64,000 nucleotides of DNA from NCBI RefSeq assembly GCF_002278075.1, contig NZ_CP022989.1, positions 3,596,001-3,660,000 on the forward strand, given 5' to 3'. The position numbers were made by a program, and so were the translations under genes. This document shows positions 37,051-46,124 of this stretch, one piece after another; the first letter of the stretch is position 1, and each line of letters begins with the position of its first letter. The DNA is from Paraburkholderia aromaticivorans. GTDB taxonomy: Bacteria > Pseudomonadota > Gammaproteobacteria > Burkholderiales > Burkholderiaceae. The notes beneath the pieces were generated by a model. The model worked only from the letters and a program-made list of their open reading frames with translations, made no database searches and was not told where the DNA came from.

Positions 37051-37356
37051 ATGGAGCGAAGCAGATGGGCAGTACTGACAGCGGGCGTCGCGCTGGCGAT
37101 AGCCGGCGCTAACGCAACGGCGACATTCGCGCAGACGGCGAAGCCGGGACACGCGCAACCATCCGGACAAACCACGCAAAAACCCGCGCCGCAAGACGAC
37201 ACCCAGTCGATGGCGAGGCCGCCTGAGTCCGCCTCGGGCCCAAGCGTTCCAAGCGGCTCAAGCAATCCTGACAACATGCCGATCAAGCGTCCCAGCACGC
37301 CGACCAACGACAGGATGATGCACGCACCGCCCGCCAGCGGCGCGAATGCGAAGTAG
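37051..37356 (+). CDS. Small Pro/Ser-rich secreted protein
   Basis: A 101-residue precursor. The signal peptide is clear (MERSRWAVLTAGVALAIAGA, cleavage near TFAQ). The rest is low complexity, rich in Pro, Ser, Gln and Asn (QTTQKPAPQDDTQSMARPPE, GSSNPDNMPIKRPSTPTNDR), with no domain or cysteine. Probably a disordered periplasmic protein. It is convergent with mop, only 8 bp apart. Confidence 0.6.
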   Translation: MERSRWAVLTAGVALAIAGANATATFAQTAKPGHAQPSGQTTQKPAPQDDTQSMARPPESASGPSVPSGSSNPDNMPIKRPSTPTNDRMMHAPPASGANAK

Positions 37357-37364
37357 CGCGGGCT

Positions 37365-37580
37365 TCACAGGCGCGCGATCGACACCTCCGTCGACTTCAC
37401 CAGCGCCACCACTTCCGAGCCGACCTTCAGGTCGAGTTCGTCGACGGAGCGCGTGGTGATCACCGAGGTGACGATACCGAACGGCGTATCCACGTCGACT
37501 TCGGACACCACCGGTCCGCGGATGATTTCCTTGACCTTGCCTTTGAACTGGTTGCGTACGTTGATTGCGGAAATGCTCAT
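37365..37580 (-). CDS. Mop/TOBE-domain molybdate-binding protein (molbindin)
   Basis: A single TOBE domain of 71 residues: MSISAINVRNQFKGKVKEII, VSEVDVDTPFGIVTSVITTR and VGSEVVALVKSTEVSIARL. Such molbindins bind molybdate or tungstate as oligomers and buffer oxyanions. It is 47 bp downstream of ssuB on the same strand, so it may be the last gene of the sulfonate operon. Whether it binds molybdate or acts with the transporter is unknown. Confidence 0.88.
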   Translation of the reverse strand: MSISAINVRNQFKGKVKEIIRGPVVSEVDVDTPFGIVTSVITTRSVDELDLKVGSEVVALVKSTEVSIARL

Positions 37581-37627
37581 ATCGAGTGGCTCCAGAGAAG
37601 CGATTGAGAACAGTCAGTCAAGGAATG

Positions 37628-38638
37628 TCAGACGGCCCAGCGGACGTCTGTCGGCCGCCTCGCGCGGCCTTCTTCACGTGCGTCGTACGCACGATCGGAC
37701 AGCGCGTCGTCATTCGGCGCCGTCTTCAATACCCGTTGCAACACATGCTCTTCGAGCGCGGCGAAACCGGCCGACGCGCGCGCCCGCGGACGCGCCAGCG
37801 GCACCGGCTGATCGAGCGCGATGCGCCCTTCTTCGATCAGCAGAATCCGGTCGCCGAGCGCCACGGCTTCATGCACGTCGTGCGTGACCAGCAGCGCGGT
37901 AAATCGATGTTCGCGCCACAGCCGCTCGATCAACTCGTGCATTTCGATGCGCGTCAACGCGTCGAGCGCGCCGAGCGGTTCGTCGAGCAGCAGCAGCTGC
38001 GGCCGATGCACGAGCGCCCGCGCCAGCGCCACGCGCTGACGCTGACCGCCGGAAAGCTGCGCGGGCCAGTCGTTGGCGCGCTCCAGCAAGCCGACTTCGG
38101 CGAGCACCGCGCGCGCGTCCTCACGCGCGCTGCGGCCAAGGCCGAGCATCACGTTTTGCAGCACGCTCTTCCAGGGCAGCAGACGCGCGTCCTGAAACAT
38201 GATGCGGGTGTCGAGCGGGCTGCCGTCTTCGCTGCGCTTGTCGAGCACGCCCGAGGTGGTCTTTTCCAGGCCGGCGACGAGCCGCAGCAAGGTGGATTTC
38301 CCGCAGCCGCTGCGGCCGACGATAGCCACGAAACTGCCGCGCTCGATCGACAGATCGAAATCGGCCAGCACCACGCGTTCGCCATACCGCTTGCCGACGC
38401 CGTGCAGCTCCACCGAATAATCCGCCGCGCGGCGCCCGTCGTCGCGCGCGAGCGCGCCGGCCGGCCGTTGCACGTCGCCGCGCGCGGCGACGCGAGCCCG
38501 ATGATGCGCCGCATCGGCATGCTCGAAGTCCGCGGCTTCATGCGCGTCATGATCGACGGTGCGCGCTTGCGCGAGTTCGGCTTCGAGGTCGCTGCCGGCA
38601 ATCCCGCCGAACGAGGCCGACAAGGTCGTTGCGTTCAT
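37628..38638 (-). CDS. ssuB: Aliphatic sulfonate ABC transporter ATPase
   Basis: ATPase of the sulfonate importer (336 residues). Walker [10 protein letters not shown], signature LSGGQRQR, Walker [12 protein letters not shown], then [20 protein letters not shown]. The N-terminus is about 80 residues longer than typical SsuB, with a His/Ala-rich stretch before [20 protein letters not shown]; internal starts (for example near residue 70) cannot be excluded. It overlaps ssuC by 4 bp. Confidence 0.9.
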   Translation of the reverse strand: MNATTLSASFGGIAGSDLEAELAQARTVDHDAHEAADFEHADAAHHRARVAARGDVQRPAGALARDDGRRAADYSVELHGVGKRYGERVVLADFDLSIERGSFVAIVGRSGCGKSTLLRLVAGLEKTTSGVLDKRSEDGSPLDTRIMFQDARLLPWKSVLQNVMLGLGRSAREDARAVLAEVGLLERANDWPAQLSGGQRQRVALARALVHRPQLLLLDEPLGALDALTRIEMHELIERLWREHRFTALLVTHDVHEAVALGDRILLIEEGRIALDQPVPLARPRARASAGFAALEEHVLQRVLKTAPNDDALSDRAYDAREEGRARRPTDVRWAV

Positions 38639-39477
38639 GGTTTGGCTCCTCGCTGATAGGCCGGGTGCCAGCGCAGCGAGACGCGCTCGAGGCTCTTGGC
38701 CAGCACGTCGGCGAGTTTGCCGAGCGCCGCATAGAGCAGAATGCCGACCACCACCACATCGGTTTGCAGGAATTCACGCGCGTTCATCGTCATGTAGCCG
38801 ATGCCCGATTGCGCGGAAATGGTTTCGGCGACGATCAGCGTGACCCACATCAGCCCGAACGCGAAACGCACGCCGACCAGAATCGACGGCAACGCGCCCG
38901 GCAGAATCACATGGCGGTATAGCGCGAAACCCTTCACGCCGTAACTGCGCGCCATTTCGATCAGATTGGCGTCGACCGAACGGATGCCGTGGAAGGTGTT
39001 CACATAGATCGGGAAGAACACGCCCAGCGCGACGAGAAACACCTTCGCTTCCTCCTCGATGCCGAACCACAGAATCACGAGCGGAATCATCGCCAGCGCC
39101 GGGATGTTGCGGATCATCTGCACGGTCGAATCGAGCGCGACCTCGGCCGGTTTGAACAGCCCCGTGGCAAGGCCGAGCACGAGGCCGATGCCGCCGCCGA
39201 TCGCAAAGCCCGACACTGCGCGCCACGTGCTGACCTTCACGTCCGCCCACATTTCACCGGACTGGATCAGCGACCAGGCGGCCTTCACGACCGCGAGCGG
39301 TTCGGGCAGCACGCGCGTGGACAGCACGCCGCTCCTCGCGGCGAATTCCCACGCCAGCACAATCGCGAGCGGCGCGAGCCACGGCGCAAGATGCGCGCCG
39401 ATCCGGCGCAACGTGTTGAAACCCGCGCCGGCTCCGGCGCCTTCGTCCCGATCCGTACTGACAGTGGATTGAGCCAT
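38635..39477 (-). CDS. ssuC: Aliphatic sulfonate ABC transporter permease
   Basis: The membrane subunit of the sulfonate importer. Start 39477 ([20 protein letters not shown], 280 residues) follows AGGAA at good distance. About six helices; the coupling-loop region reads [40 protein letters not shown] is typical of the SsuC/TauC/NitB group. It lies between ssuD (56 bp away) and ssuB. Confidence 0.92.
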   Translation of the reverse strand: MAQSTVSTDRDEGAGAGAGFNTLRRIGAHLAPWLAPLAIVLAWEFAARSGVLSTRVLPEPLAVVKAAWSLIQSGEMWADVKVSTWRAVSGFAIGGGIGLVLGLATGLFKPAEVALDSTVQMIRNIPALAMIPLVILWFGIEEEAKVFLVALGVFFPIYVNTFHGIRSVDANLIEMARSYGVKGFALYRHVILPGALPSILVGVRFAFGLMWVTLIVAETISAQSGIGYMTMNAREFLQTDVVVVGILLYAALGKLADVLAKSLERVSLRWHPAYQRGAKP

Positions 39478-39533
39478 GCTTGCATTCCTCATTGCTTATC
39501 GGTGATCGCGCCTGCCGTTCGCAGCTTGCGCGC

Positions 39534-40694
39534 TCAACTCGAACTTGCCGCCTTCGGCAGATAGTTGTTGCCGACGATCTCGCCGAACGGACCCGACAGC
39601 GGCCCGTTCGAGACCTTGTTCAACCGGTTCGGCAGCAGCGGAAACACGAGTTCGGCGAAGCGATACGACTCTTCCAGATGCGGATAGCCCGACAGAATGA
39701 AGGTGTCGATGCCGAGGTCCGCGTACTCCTTCATGCGCGCCGCCACCTGCTCCGGATTGCCGACTAGCGCCGTGCCCGCGCCGCCGCGCACGAGGCCCAC
39801 GCCCGCCCACAGGTTCGGATAGACCTCGAGCTCCGCGCGGCCACCGCGCTTGCCGCCGTGCAGCGCCGCCATGCGGCGCTGCCCTTCAGAATCCATCTTC
39901 GAGAACGAGGCCTGAGCGCGGGCGACGGTTTCGTCGTCGAGCTTGCTGATCAGCTTGTCGGCGGCGGCCCACGCTTCTTCTTCCGTCTCGCGCACGATCA
40001 CGTGCAGACGAATGCCGAACTTGATCTGGCGGCCATGCGCCGCGGCGCGCGCGCGAATGTCGGCGATCTTCTTCGCGACCGCGGCGGGCGGCTCGCCCCA
40101 CGTCAGATAGGTGTCGATATGCTCGCCCGCCATCTCGTGCGCGGCAGGCGACGAGCCGCCGAACCACAGCGGCGGATGCGGGTGCTGCACGGGCGGATAC
40201 AACGCCTTGCCGCCCTTCGAGCTCAGATGCTTGCCCTCGAAGTCGATCGCGTCGTTGGTATGCGCGGCGCTCAACAGCTTGCGCCAGATGTGCAGGAATT
40301 CGTCGGTGATTTCGTAGCGCGTGTCGTGGTCGACGAACACGCCGTCGCCTTCCAGTTCCGCCGCATCGCCACCGGTCACGACATTGATCAGCAGACGCCC
40401 GTTCGACAGACGGTCGAAGGTCGCCGCCATCCTGGCCGCCAGACCCGGCGACGAAATGCCCGGGCGAATCGCCACCAGAAACTTCAGCCGTTTGGTCGCG
40501 GCGATCAGGCTCGACGCGACGACCCATGCGTCCTCGCACGAGCGGCCCGTCGGCAGCAGCACGCCCTCATAGCCAAGCGTATCGGCGGCCACGGCGATCT
40601 GCTGGAAGTAGTCGTAATCGGCTGCGCGTGCGCCTTGGGACGTACCGAGATAGCGGCTGTCGCCGTGAGTCGGAATGAACCAGAACACATTCAT
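39534..40694 (-). CDS. ssuD: FMNH2-dependent alkanesulfonate monooxygenase
   Basis: It uses reduced FMN and O2 to split alkanesulfonates into aldehyde and sulfite. Start 40694 gives [20 protein letters not shown] and 386 residues, as in E. coli SsuD. Family motifs are clear: [40 protein letters not shown] and [15 protein letters not shown]. It needs a flavin reductase (SsuE), which is absent from this cluster. First gene of ssuD-ssuC-ssuB-mop; sulfite released would feed cysteine synthesis. Confidence 0.95.
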   Translation of the reverse strand: MNVFWFIPTHGDSRYLGTSQGARAADYDYFQQIAVAADTLGYEGVLLPTGRSCEDAWVVASSLIAATKRLKFLVAIRPGISSPGLAARMAATFDRLSNGRLLINVVTGGDAAELEGDGVFVDHDTRYEITDEFLHIWRKLLSAAHTNDAIDFEGKHLSSKGGKALYPPVQHPHPPLWFGGSSPAAHEMAGEHIDTYLTWGEPPAAVAKKIADIRARAAAHGRQIKFGIRLHVIVRETEEEAWAAADKLISKLDDETVARAQASFSKMDSEGQRRMAALHGGKRGGRAELEVYPNLWAGVGLVRGGAGTALVGNPEQVAARMKEYADLGIDTFILSGYPHLEESYRFAELVFPLLPNRLNKVSNGPLSGPFGEIVGNNYLPKAASSS

Positions 40695-41239
40695 TTGCTG
40701 CTCCTGCATGTTCGAAACGGGATTGAATGGAAACGATGCGTCGAGCGCCGACGCACACGCGGCCGCGCGCATCCCTCCGGCACACAGCCGGACGGTGCAT
40801 CGCAAGGAGGCGGAAAAGACGCGGTATCGGCGCTGGCTAGCGGCAGCAGCGGACCCGCCGGCGCGCGCGCGCCATGTGGCAGGTAAAGATTGGCATCAGG
40901 CAGGACATCGCAACGGCTTCCCTCGACCAAACGTGCGCGTCATGCGCTCGATTAAACGGCGACGGCGTCAAACGCCGTCTGTATGGTGAAACAGTCTATG
41001 GATCGGGCCACGGCTTTTGAACGATTTTTTTTAGCTTAGGTTTTCCACTTTCGTGATTAGCCCGACGCTAAAGCATACGGATATCGCGCGTCGTGGCTGG
41101 GGAAAGCGCGGGGCGCCGTTGAGCCACTGTCGAGCAAATCTCGCGCCGCCGCTGGTTTCTCCGCCCTGCAGCAAGTCCCCCGCCCCGGAAAGGCCCCATT
41201 GCGGATCGGCGATCACGGTCTTGCGACGCCTGCCGCGAA
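40695..41239. promoter_or_regulatory. Upstream region of ssuD
   Basis: No gene is supported here. The stretch contains a hairpin GACGGCG-tcaaa-CGCCGTC near 40964-40982 and an AT-rich block at about 41020-41050 (with TTTTTTTTAGC), unusual in this GC-rich chromosome and a likely site for CysB- or Cbl/SsuR-type activation. Exact boxes were not assigned. Confidence 0.45.
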
Positions 41240-41268
41240 GCGACAGCTCGGGGGGCGCTCTATATAAT
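41240..41268 (+). promoter_or_regulatory. Promoter of the 41339 membrane-protein gene
   Basis: GCGACA (41240-41245), 17 bp, then a consensus TATAAT (41263-41268), about 71 bp before the ATG at 41339. Confidence 0.6.
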
Positions 41269-41338
41269 GGCGCACGTTTCCAATAATCCGGTGCAGGCCA
41301 CGCGAAACCCCGCCGCCTGTACCCTGGCGGTGCAATGC

Positions 41339-41764
41339 ATGCAAAAACTCATCCTGCCGTTCGTCGCCGGTTTTCTGGCTTCCCTGTTTTTCCACGAATC
41401 GACGCTGGCGCTCCTGCACGCAGCCGGGATGATCGAACCGACCGGTTTTTCGACCGCGCCGTTCCTACCGCTCGGGCTGCCTGAATTCATCGCCAATGCG
41501 ATCTGGAGCGCGTTCTGGGCCGTGCTGATGGCGTGGCTGCTGCGCGTCGCGCCGCATCGGCATGCGCCGTGGGTGCCGGCCTTCGTGTTCGGCGGTATCG
41601 CGTTGACGGCGGCGAGCGTGTTCGTGGTCGACCCGTTGCGCGGCATCTGGCCGAGCGGCAACATGCTGCCGCGCCTCGCCGTGGGTTTCGCGGCGAATGC
41701 CATGTGGGGCTGGGGCGCGCTGGTATTCATGCGCGCATTCATGGCAAGCGAGGATGAAGAATAA
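41339..41764 (+). CDS. Four-helix inner-membrane protein, function unknown
   Basis: A 141-residue protein from the ATG at 41339 (MQKLILPFVAGFLASLFFHE). About four hydrophobic helices are visible, including FIANAIWSAFWAVLMAWLL, APWVPAFVFGGIALTAASVF and AVGFAANAMWGWGALVFMRA, ending in acidic SEDEE. The frame extends upstream to 41267, but the membrane start and promoter favour the shorter form. Family not recognised. Confidence 0.7.
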   Translation: MQKLILPFVAGFLASLFFHESTLALLHAAGMIEPTGFSTAPFLPLGLPEFIANAIWSAFWAVLMAWLLRVAPHRHAPWVPAFVFGGIALTAASVFVVDPLRGIWPSGNMLPRLAVGFAANAMWGWGALVFMRAFMASEDEE

Positions 41765-41886
41765 CGCCGGACAGGTGTGAGGAATGCGCGGCCCGCCAAA
41801 GCCGGCCGCATGTCGTTCGACGCACCGCCTGGCCGCCATGCCACCCGCGAGGCCGGCACGGCTTCCCGCCGCCTCACGCCTGGGGT

Positions 41887-43023
41887 CTAACCGCGCAAAT
41901 CCCGCAACGGGTGTTCGTTAGCCGGCCACGGACTCTCGAACATCTTCTCCACCTCCACGGCGCTCACGTCTTCAATGCGCGCAAAGCGCCAGCGCGGCGC
42001 GTTGTCCTTGTCGATGATGCGCGCGCGAATGCCTTCGATCGTGTCGCCGTGCAGAAAGCTCGAGCGCGTGAGATCGAGATCGCCGCGCAACACCTCCGCC
42101 ATCGAACCCTCCGCGCGCGTCACCACTTCCAGCGACACCGCCATCGACAGCGGCGAACGTTCGCGCAAGATCGCGATCGTCTGTTCGGCCCAATCGGCGG
42201 CCTCGCCGCCGCCGTCGCGCTCGCTTTCGAGCGAGGCCAGAATGCGCGCGATATCCGGCAACGCGAAGTGGCGGTCGATCAACGCACGCGCCCTCGCCAG
42301 CGACGACGCCTCGGGCCGCGGCACGACCTGGTGCGCAAGCGCCTCGCGTTCGATGCACGCGACCACGTCCGCGCCTCGTTCGAACAGTTCGCTGCGCAGG
42401 GTATCGACCAGCGCGGGCAGTGCCGCGTCCTCGATGTAGGTGTCGGCCAAACCCGCGTAGAGCGCGTCGGCCGCGTCGAGCGTCTCGCCGGTCACCGCCA
42501 GATAGCGCCCGATCGCGCCAGGCGTGCGGGCCAGAAACCAGCTCGCGCCGACATCGGGAAAGAGCCCGATGCGGGTTTCGGGCATGGCCATGCGGGTCGA
42601 GTTGGTGACGACGCGCAGGCCGCCGGTGCGATGCGCGCCCTGCGAAATGCCCATGCCGCCGCCCATCACGACGCCGTTCATCAACGCGATATACGGCTTC
42701 GGGTAGGTGAAGATCGCGTGATCGAGCCGGTATTCCTCGATGAAAAACGTGTCGCGCGCGTCGTGTTCGCCGCGTTGCGCCGTCTCATACAGAAAGCGGA
42801 CGTCGCCGCCCGCGCAGAACGCGCGCGGGTGCTGGCTGCGCACCACGACGGCGAGCACATCGGGATTTTCGCGCCACTGGTCGAGCGCCGCGTGCATCGC
42901 GCGAATCATGCCGGTCGACAGCGCGTTGAGCGCTTTCGGCCGTTCCAGCTCGATGAAACCGATGCGATTGGCTACGTAAGTCGCGACTTCGTCGCTGACG
43001 GCGGGCGAGGCGGAAATGGACAT
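41887..43023 (-). CDS. Enoyl-CoA hydratase/isomerase family, 3-hydroxyisobutyryl-CoA hydrolase type
   Basis: A 378-residue crotonase-fold enzyme longer than enoyl-CoA hydratases and matching the 3-hydroxyisobutyryl-CoA hydrolase group of valine breakdown. Motifs: RIGFIELERPKALNALSTGM, HPRAFCAGGDVRFLYE (oxyanion hole), YIALMNGVVMGGGMGISQGA and MAMPETRIGLFPDVGASWFL, with the catalytic Glu/Asp region. The last third (PLSMAVSLEVVTRAEG) is typical of that group. It is 46 bp downstream of the TetR gene on the same strand. Confidence 0.88.
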   Translation of the reverse strand: MSISASPAVSDEVATYVANRIGFIELERPKALNALSTGMIRAMHAALDQWRENPDVLAVVVRSQHPRAFCAGGDVRFLYETAQRGEHDARDTFFIEEYRLDHAIFTYPKPYIALMNGVVMGGGMGISQGAHRTGGLRVVTNSTRMAMPETRIGLFPDVGASWFLARTPGAIGRYLAVTGETLDAADALYAGLADTYIEDAALPALVDTLRSELFERGADVVACIEREALAHQVVPRPEASSLARARALIDRHFALPDIARILASLESERDGGGEAADWAEQTIAILRERSPLSMAVSLEVVTRAEGSMAEVLRGDLDLTRSSFLHGDTIEGIRARIIDKDNAPRWRFARIEDVSAVEVEKMFESPWPANEHPLRDLRG

Positions 43024-43069
43024 GGAGAGCTAAGCGTGGCGGCGCGAGATGAGGTGGAATTGAACGGTA

Positions 43070-44035
43070 TCACGTGCCCGCCGCTTTGCGCTTGGGAGCG
43101 GGCGCGGCGAGACTGGCCGTTGCTGCTCGCGCCGGTTGCCTGCGCGACGGCTGGGCGGCAGGTTCGCCGTCCGGCTGCGCCGCCGCCTCGGCGCTCGCGC
43201 CGGGAGATTTCTTCTTGCGCGTGCCGACGCTCGCCGCGGCGCTCCGCGCCTGCGCGGCGTGTTGCGCGGCGTGTTGCGTGGCGTGTTGCGTGGCGTGTTG
43301 CGTGGCGTGTTGCGTGGCGTGTTGCGTGGAGTCGCGCGTTGCCTGCGGCGCACCCAGCCAGGCATCCAGCGCGACGGCCACGACGGTATCGAGCGATGTG
43401 GTCGGGAACACGGGACACGTGAGGTTCAATGCAACGATACCGTGCAGGGTCGCCCAGAAGGCCTCGGCCCACACCGCCACATCCGTCGACGCCGGCAGGC
43501 CGCCCGACGCTTTGAGTTGTTCGAGCGCGGAAATCATGATGTGCAACGCGGCCGCGCCGGGGTCGTCTTCGGCTGCGGCCGCGTCACGGCTCGCCGCCTC
43601 TGCCTCCGTGATCCCGGCCTCCGCGGCGAGCGCCGCCTCACCCTTGAGCGCCCCCTTTGCCGCGCCGCCCAGTGCCGCGCCGGTATAGCTCGGATCTTCC
43701 ATGAAGATCAGCCGGTAGGTTTCCGGATGCGCAACCCCGAACGCCACATACGCCCGCCCGAGCGCCTTGAGTCGCTCGGCGGGATCGGCAATGCCCGCAA
43801 GCGGCACGAACGTCTCCAGCAACTGCGCATAGCCCTCCGCGCACAGCGCCTGCGCGATCTCGTCACGGCTTGCAAAGTGAAGGTAGAGCGTGGCGGGTGA
43901 ATATTCGATCGCGTCGGCTATCTTGCGCATGGACAACGCGGCAAAGCCTTCGCGCATCACGATGCGGCGGGACGCATCGAGGATGCGTTCGCGCAGTGCC
44001 TGTTTCTGGCGGTTCTTTCGTTCAGCGATTCCCAT
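43070..44035 (-). CDS. TetR-family regulator with TQHA-repeat tail
   Basis: A 321-residue TetR protein, about 110 longer than usual. Start 44035 gives MGIAERKNRQKQALRERILD; the HTH is FAALSMRKIADAIEYSPATL followed by YLHFASRDEIAQALC. The ligand domain runs to about residue 225 and contains an unusual insertion rich in Ala/Glu (about 120-155). After it come tandem TQHA units and a Lys/Ala/Arg/Pro-rich basic tail (RKKKSPGASAEAAAQPDGEP). Divergent from the epimerase-like gene, with a double palindrome between them. Confidence 0.87.
   Translation of the reverse strand: MGIAERKNRQKQALRERILDASRRIVMREGFAALSMRKIADAIEYSPATLYLHFASRDEIAQALCAEGYAQLLETFVPLAGIADPAERLKALGRAYVAFGVAHPETYRLIFMEDPSYTGAALGGAAKGALKGEAALAAEAGITEAEAASRDAAAAEDDPGAAALHIMISALEQLKASGGLPASTDVAVWAEAFWATLHGIVALNLTCPVFPTTSLDTVVAVALDAWLGAPQATRDSTQHATQHATQHATQHATQHAAQHAAQARSAAASVGTRKKKSPGASAEAAAQPDGEPAAQPSRRQPARAATASLAAPAPKRKAAGT
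43259..43330. repeat. 12-bp in-frame tandem repeat inside the TetR gene
   Basis: Six consecutive copies of GTGTTGCGTGGC (first copy GTGTTGCGCGGC, last ends in A) encode TQHA/AQHA units on the minus strand. Unit length is a multiple of three, so copy changes keep the frame. Confidence 0.95.
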
Positions 44036-44078
44036 GACGAACATTCTCGGGTTGACAAACTGAAAAGTCAAATTAAAC

Positions 44079-44105
44079 TGAACACTGTTCACTGAACGGT
44101 GTTCA
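44079..44105. promoter_or_regulatory. Tandem palindromic operator for the TetR regulator
   Basis: Two 13-bp palindromes, TGAACACTGTTCA and TGAACGGTGTTCA, lie side by side with one base between them. The half site is TGAAC/GTTCA. They sit between the TetR start and the divergent epimerase gene, the expected place for autoregulation. Coordinates could be off by one base. Confidence 0.75.
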
Positions 44106-44168
44106 CTAAATTTTCACACATCAATTTATTCATGCGGTCGCGATGCGGCGCCGCTTCGAGGAGTCGTT

Positions 44169-45167
44169 ATGCAAGCCACAGGCAAGGTGGGTTTATTCGG
44201 AGCCGCGGGCGCGGCCGGTCAGGTCATTGCGGCGGCCCTCGCCGCCGCGGGCCGCGATTACCGCGTGGTCGGACGCTCGCGCGAAGCGCTCGAAGCCGCG
44301 TTCGGCCGGGATCCGCATGCGGAGATCGTCACGTGGAATCCGGACGACCCTGCCTCGATCCGGGCGGCGGCGCAGGGTCTGCAGACTGTGGTCTACCTGG
44401 TCGGCGTGCCCTACGACCAGTTCGCCGCGCATCCGCCGCTCATGGAGCGAACCCTCGCCGGCGTGACGGCGGCAGGCGTCGAACGTTTCATTCTGATCGG
44501 CACGGTGTATCCGTACGGCCGCGCGCGGGGCAATCCGGTCAGCGAAAGTCATCCGCGTGAACCGCACACGTTCAAAGGCCGGATGCGGCTCGCGCAGGAA
44601 AATCTGGTACTGGCCGCGCACGGACGGGACGGCCTCTCCACCCTCGTGCTGCGGCTGCCCGATTTCTACGGGCCGGGTATCGAGCGCAGTCTGCTGAACG
44701 GCGTATTCGAAGGCGCGGCGCACGGCAAGCGCGCGCAGCTAATCGGCCCCGTGGATGTACCGCACGAATTCATCTATCTGCCGGATGCCGGGCCCGTGGT
44801 CGAAAAGCTGACGCGCACGCCGCAAGCGTATGGGCGCTGGTGGCACCTTGCCGGCGCCGGCACCATCACGCAGCGCGAAGTCGCGCGCGAGGCCTATGCG
44901 CTCGCGGGCCGGGAGCCGAAGCTGATGGTGGCCGGCAAGACGCTGCTGCGTGTGCTCGGCCTGTTCAATCCGTTGATGCGGGAACTGGTGGAGATGAACT
45001 ACCTGATGACCGAGCCGGTCGTGCTGGACGACTCGGCGTTGACGGCACTGATCGGCCCGATCGAGAGGACGTCTTACGCAGAAGGTATCCGCCACGCTTT
45101 CGAAGCCGCTCGCGCGGCGGCAGCCGCGAGCGCGAGGGCAAACCCCACTGCTGCGAACGCGGCGTGA
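44169..45167 (+). CDS. NAD(P)-binding Rossmann/epimerase-type protein
   Basis: A 332-residue member of the extended SDR / NAD-dependent epimerase group. The dinucleotide fold is MQATGKVGLFGAAGAAGQVI; VVYLVGVPYDQFAAHPPLME and FILIGTVYPYGRARGNP (Tyr of the active site) follow, then VLRLPDFYGPGIERSLLNGV. The Ala-rich C-terminal tail is not conserved. Divergent from the TetR gene and probably induced by its ligand. The substrate cannot be told. Confidence 0.82.
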   Translation: MQATGKVGLFGAAGAAGQVIAAALAAAGRDYRVVGRSREALEAAFGRDPHAEIVTWNPDDPASIRAAAQGLQTVVYLVGVPYDQFAAHPPLMERTLAGVTAAGVERFILIGTVYPYGRARGNPVSESHPREPHTFKGRMRLAQENLVLAAHGRDGLSTLVLRLPDFYGPGIERSLLNGVFEGAAHGKRAQLIGPVDVPHEFIYLPDAGPVVEKLTRTPQAYGRWWHLAGAGTITQREVAREAYALAGREPKLMVAGKTLLRVLGLFNPLMRELVEMNYLMTEPVVLDDSALTALIGPIERTSYAEGIRHAFEAARAAAAASARANPTAANAA

Positions 45168-45350
45168 ATGAATGAGGACGGCGAGTGTCGTCGAGGACGT
45201 TGGGAGTGGCGCTTGCGCAGACAGTTACTAGCCAGCGAGGGGGCTTTCAAGCTAGCACGCGATGGTTCGCCTCGGCCCGCGCCGCCGTTTGGCCGTTTGG
45301 CTGCATCGGCCGCATCGGCAACAACCCGCGGCACGAGGCAACAATCAGCG

Positions 45351-45372
45351 GCATTCGATTGCAATCGAATGC
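45351..45372. repeat. 22-bp perfect palindrome
   Basis: GCATTCGATTG is directly followed by its exact reverse complement, CAATCGAATGC, with no spacer. It lies in the 217-bp gap between two convergent genes, 13 bp beyond the DUF1488 stop. Confidence 0.9.
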
Positions 45373-45384
45373 ACGTCGGCGCAT

Positions 45385-45846
45385 TCAGCCGGCCACGTTG
45401 CCCGGCGGAAAGTGGCCGCTTTTCAGCAGTACGGGCGTGCCGTTGCTGATCTGCAAGTGCTCGCGCGCCACCGCTTCGATGCGCGGACGTCCAGCGTCGA
45501 ACGCGCGCATCCAGCCTTCCAGGTCTTCGGAGTACGCACCGAAGTGATCTTCGAGCGCTTCGACCGAGATCGCGCACGGCACCGGCTCGCCGTCCACCAG
45601 CGCGGGAAAGACAACGGTCAGATTGGAGTCGCGGTAAGCAGGCGCGTCCGCGGGAAACCGAATTTCCATGGTCGCCTCATCAGAAAGTTCCAGCATGAAA
45701 CCGGCGCCGGCGAGAACCGGCCGGCCCCGGACACCGTCGATATGGTACTCGCGCGGCTGGACCGCGGTCCAGCCTGCTGCGGCGCTTTCTTCAGCGGTTT
45801 GGCCGGAGAGCCCGGCGTCCTTTTTCTTTCCTTCACGCACCGCCAT
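45385..45846 (-). CDS. DUF1488 domain protein
   Basis: A 153-residue soluble protein. The second half is the DUF1488 domain: MEIRFPADAPAYRDSNLTVV, FPALVDGEPVPCAISVEALE and FDAGRPRIEAVAREHLQ. The first 60 residues are polar and less conserved. Its ATG overlaps the TGA of the gene upstream (TGATG at 45844-45848), so the two are translationally coupled. No function is known for the family. Confidence 0.82.
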   Translation of the reverse strand: MAVREGKKKDAGLSGQTAEESAAAGWTAVQPREYHIDGVRGRPVLAGAGFMLELSDEATMEIRFPADAPAYRDSNLTVVFPALVDGEPVPCAISVEALEDHFGAYSEDLEGWMRAFDAGRPRIEAVAREHLQISNGTPVLLKSGHFPPGNVAG

Positions 45847-46124
45847 CAACTGCCTCCCAGCAGGCGGTCGACATAATCGCGCGCCGCCTGCTCGACGAAG
45901 ACAAGCGCGTCCTCTTCGCTGCCGAAGCGCTGCCCGTCGCCGAGTTCGAGCAGGGTTTCCATGCGATGAGGATCGTCCGGACCGTGTTCAGCGAGACTCA
46001 CCGAGCCGACATAAGTCCCGCTCGCGCCGCGGGCGCCCGTGCCCGCCGTGTCGGCCGCCGGCACGAGGCGCGCGGCGGCGCTGATGTAATAACCGCGATA
46101 AGGGCCGCTGACCCGTTCAGCCAT
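45846..46124 (-). CDS. Conserved small hypothetical protein coupled to DUF1488 gene
   Basis: A 92-residue protein starting MAERVSGPYRGYYISAAARL, with SGTYVGSVSLAEHGPDDPHR in the middle and a helical end FGSEEDALVFVEQAARDYVD. The start is preceded by GAGGAGAA. It looks like a small alpha/beta protein. First gene of a coupled pair with the DUF1488 protein; a joint role is likely but unknown. Confidence 0.72.
   Translation of the reverse strand: MAERVSGPYRGYYISAAARLVPAADTAGTGARGASGTYVGSVSLAEHGPDDPHRMETLLELGDGQRFGSEEDALVFVEQAARDYVDRLLGGS

Noticed and set aside
43259..43330. Possible CRISPR array
   Set aside because: Units are 12 bp, adjacent and without spacers, and lie inside a coding gene; no cas genes are present.
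41911..43422. A 503-codon plus-strand frame across the crotonase-fold and TetR genes
   Set aside because: It spans two real minus-strand genes and their spacer, with low-complexity Arg/Ala content, so it is a GC-driven shadow.
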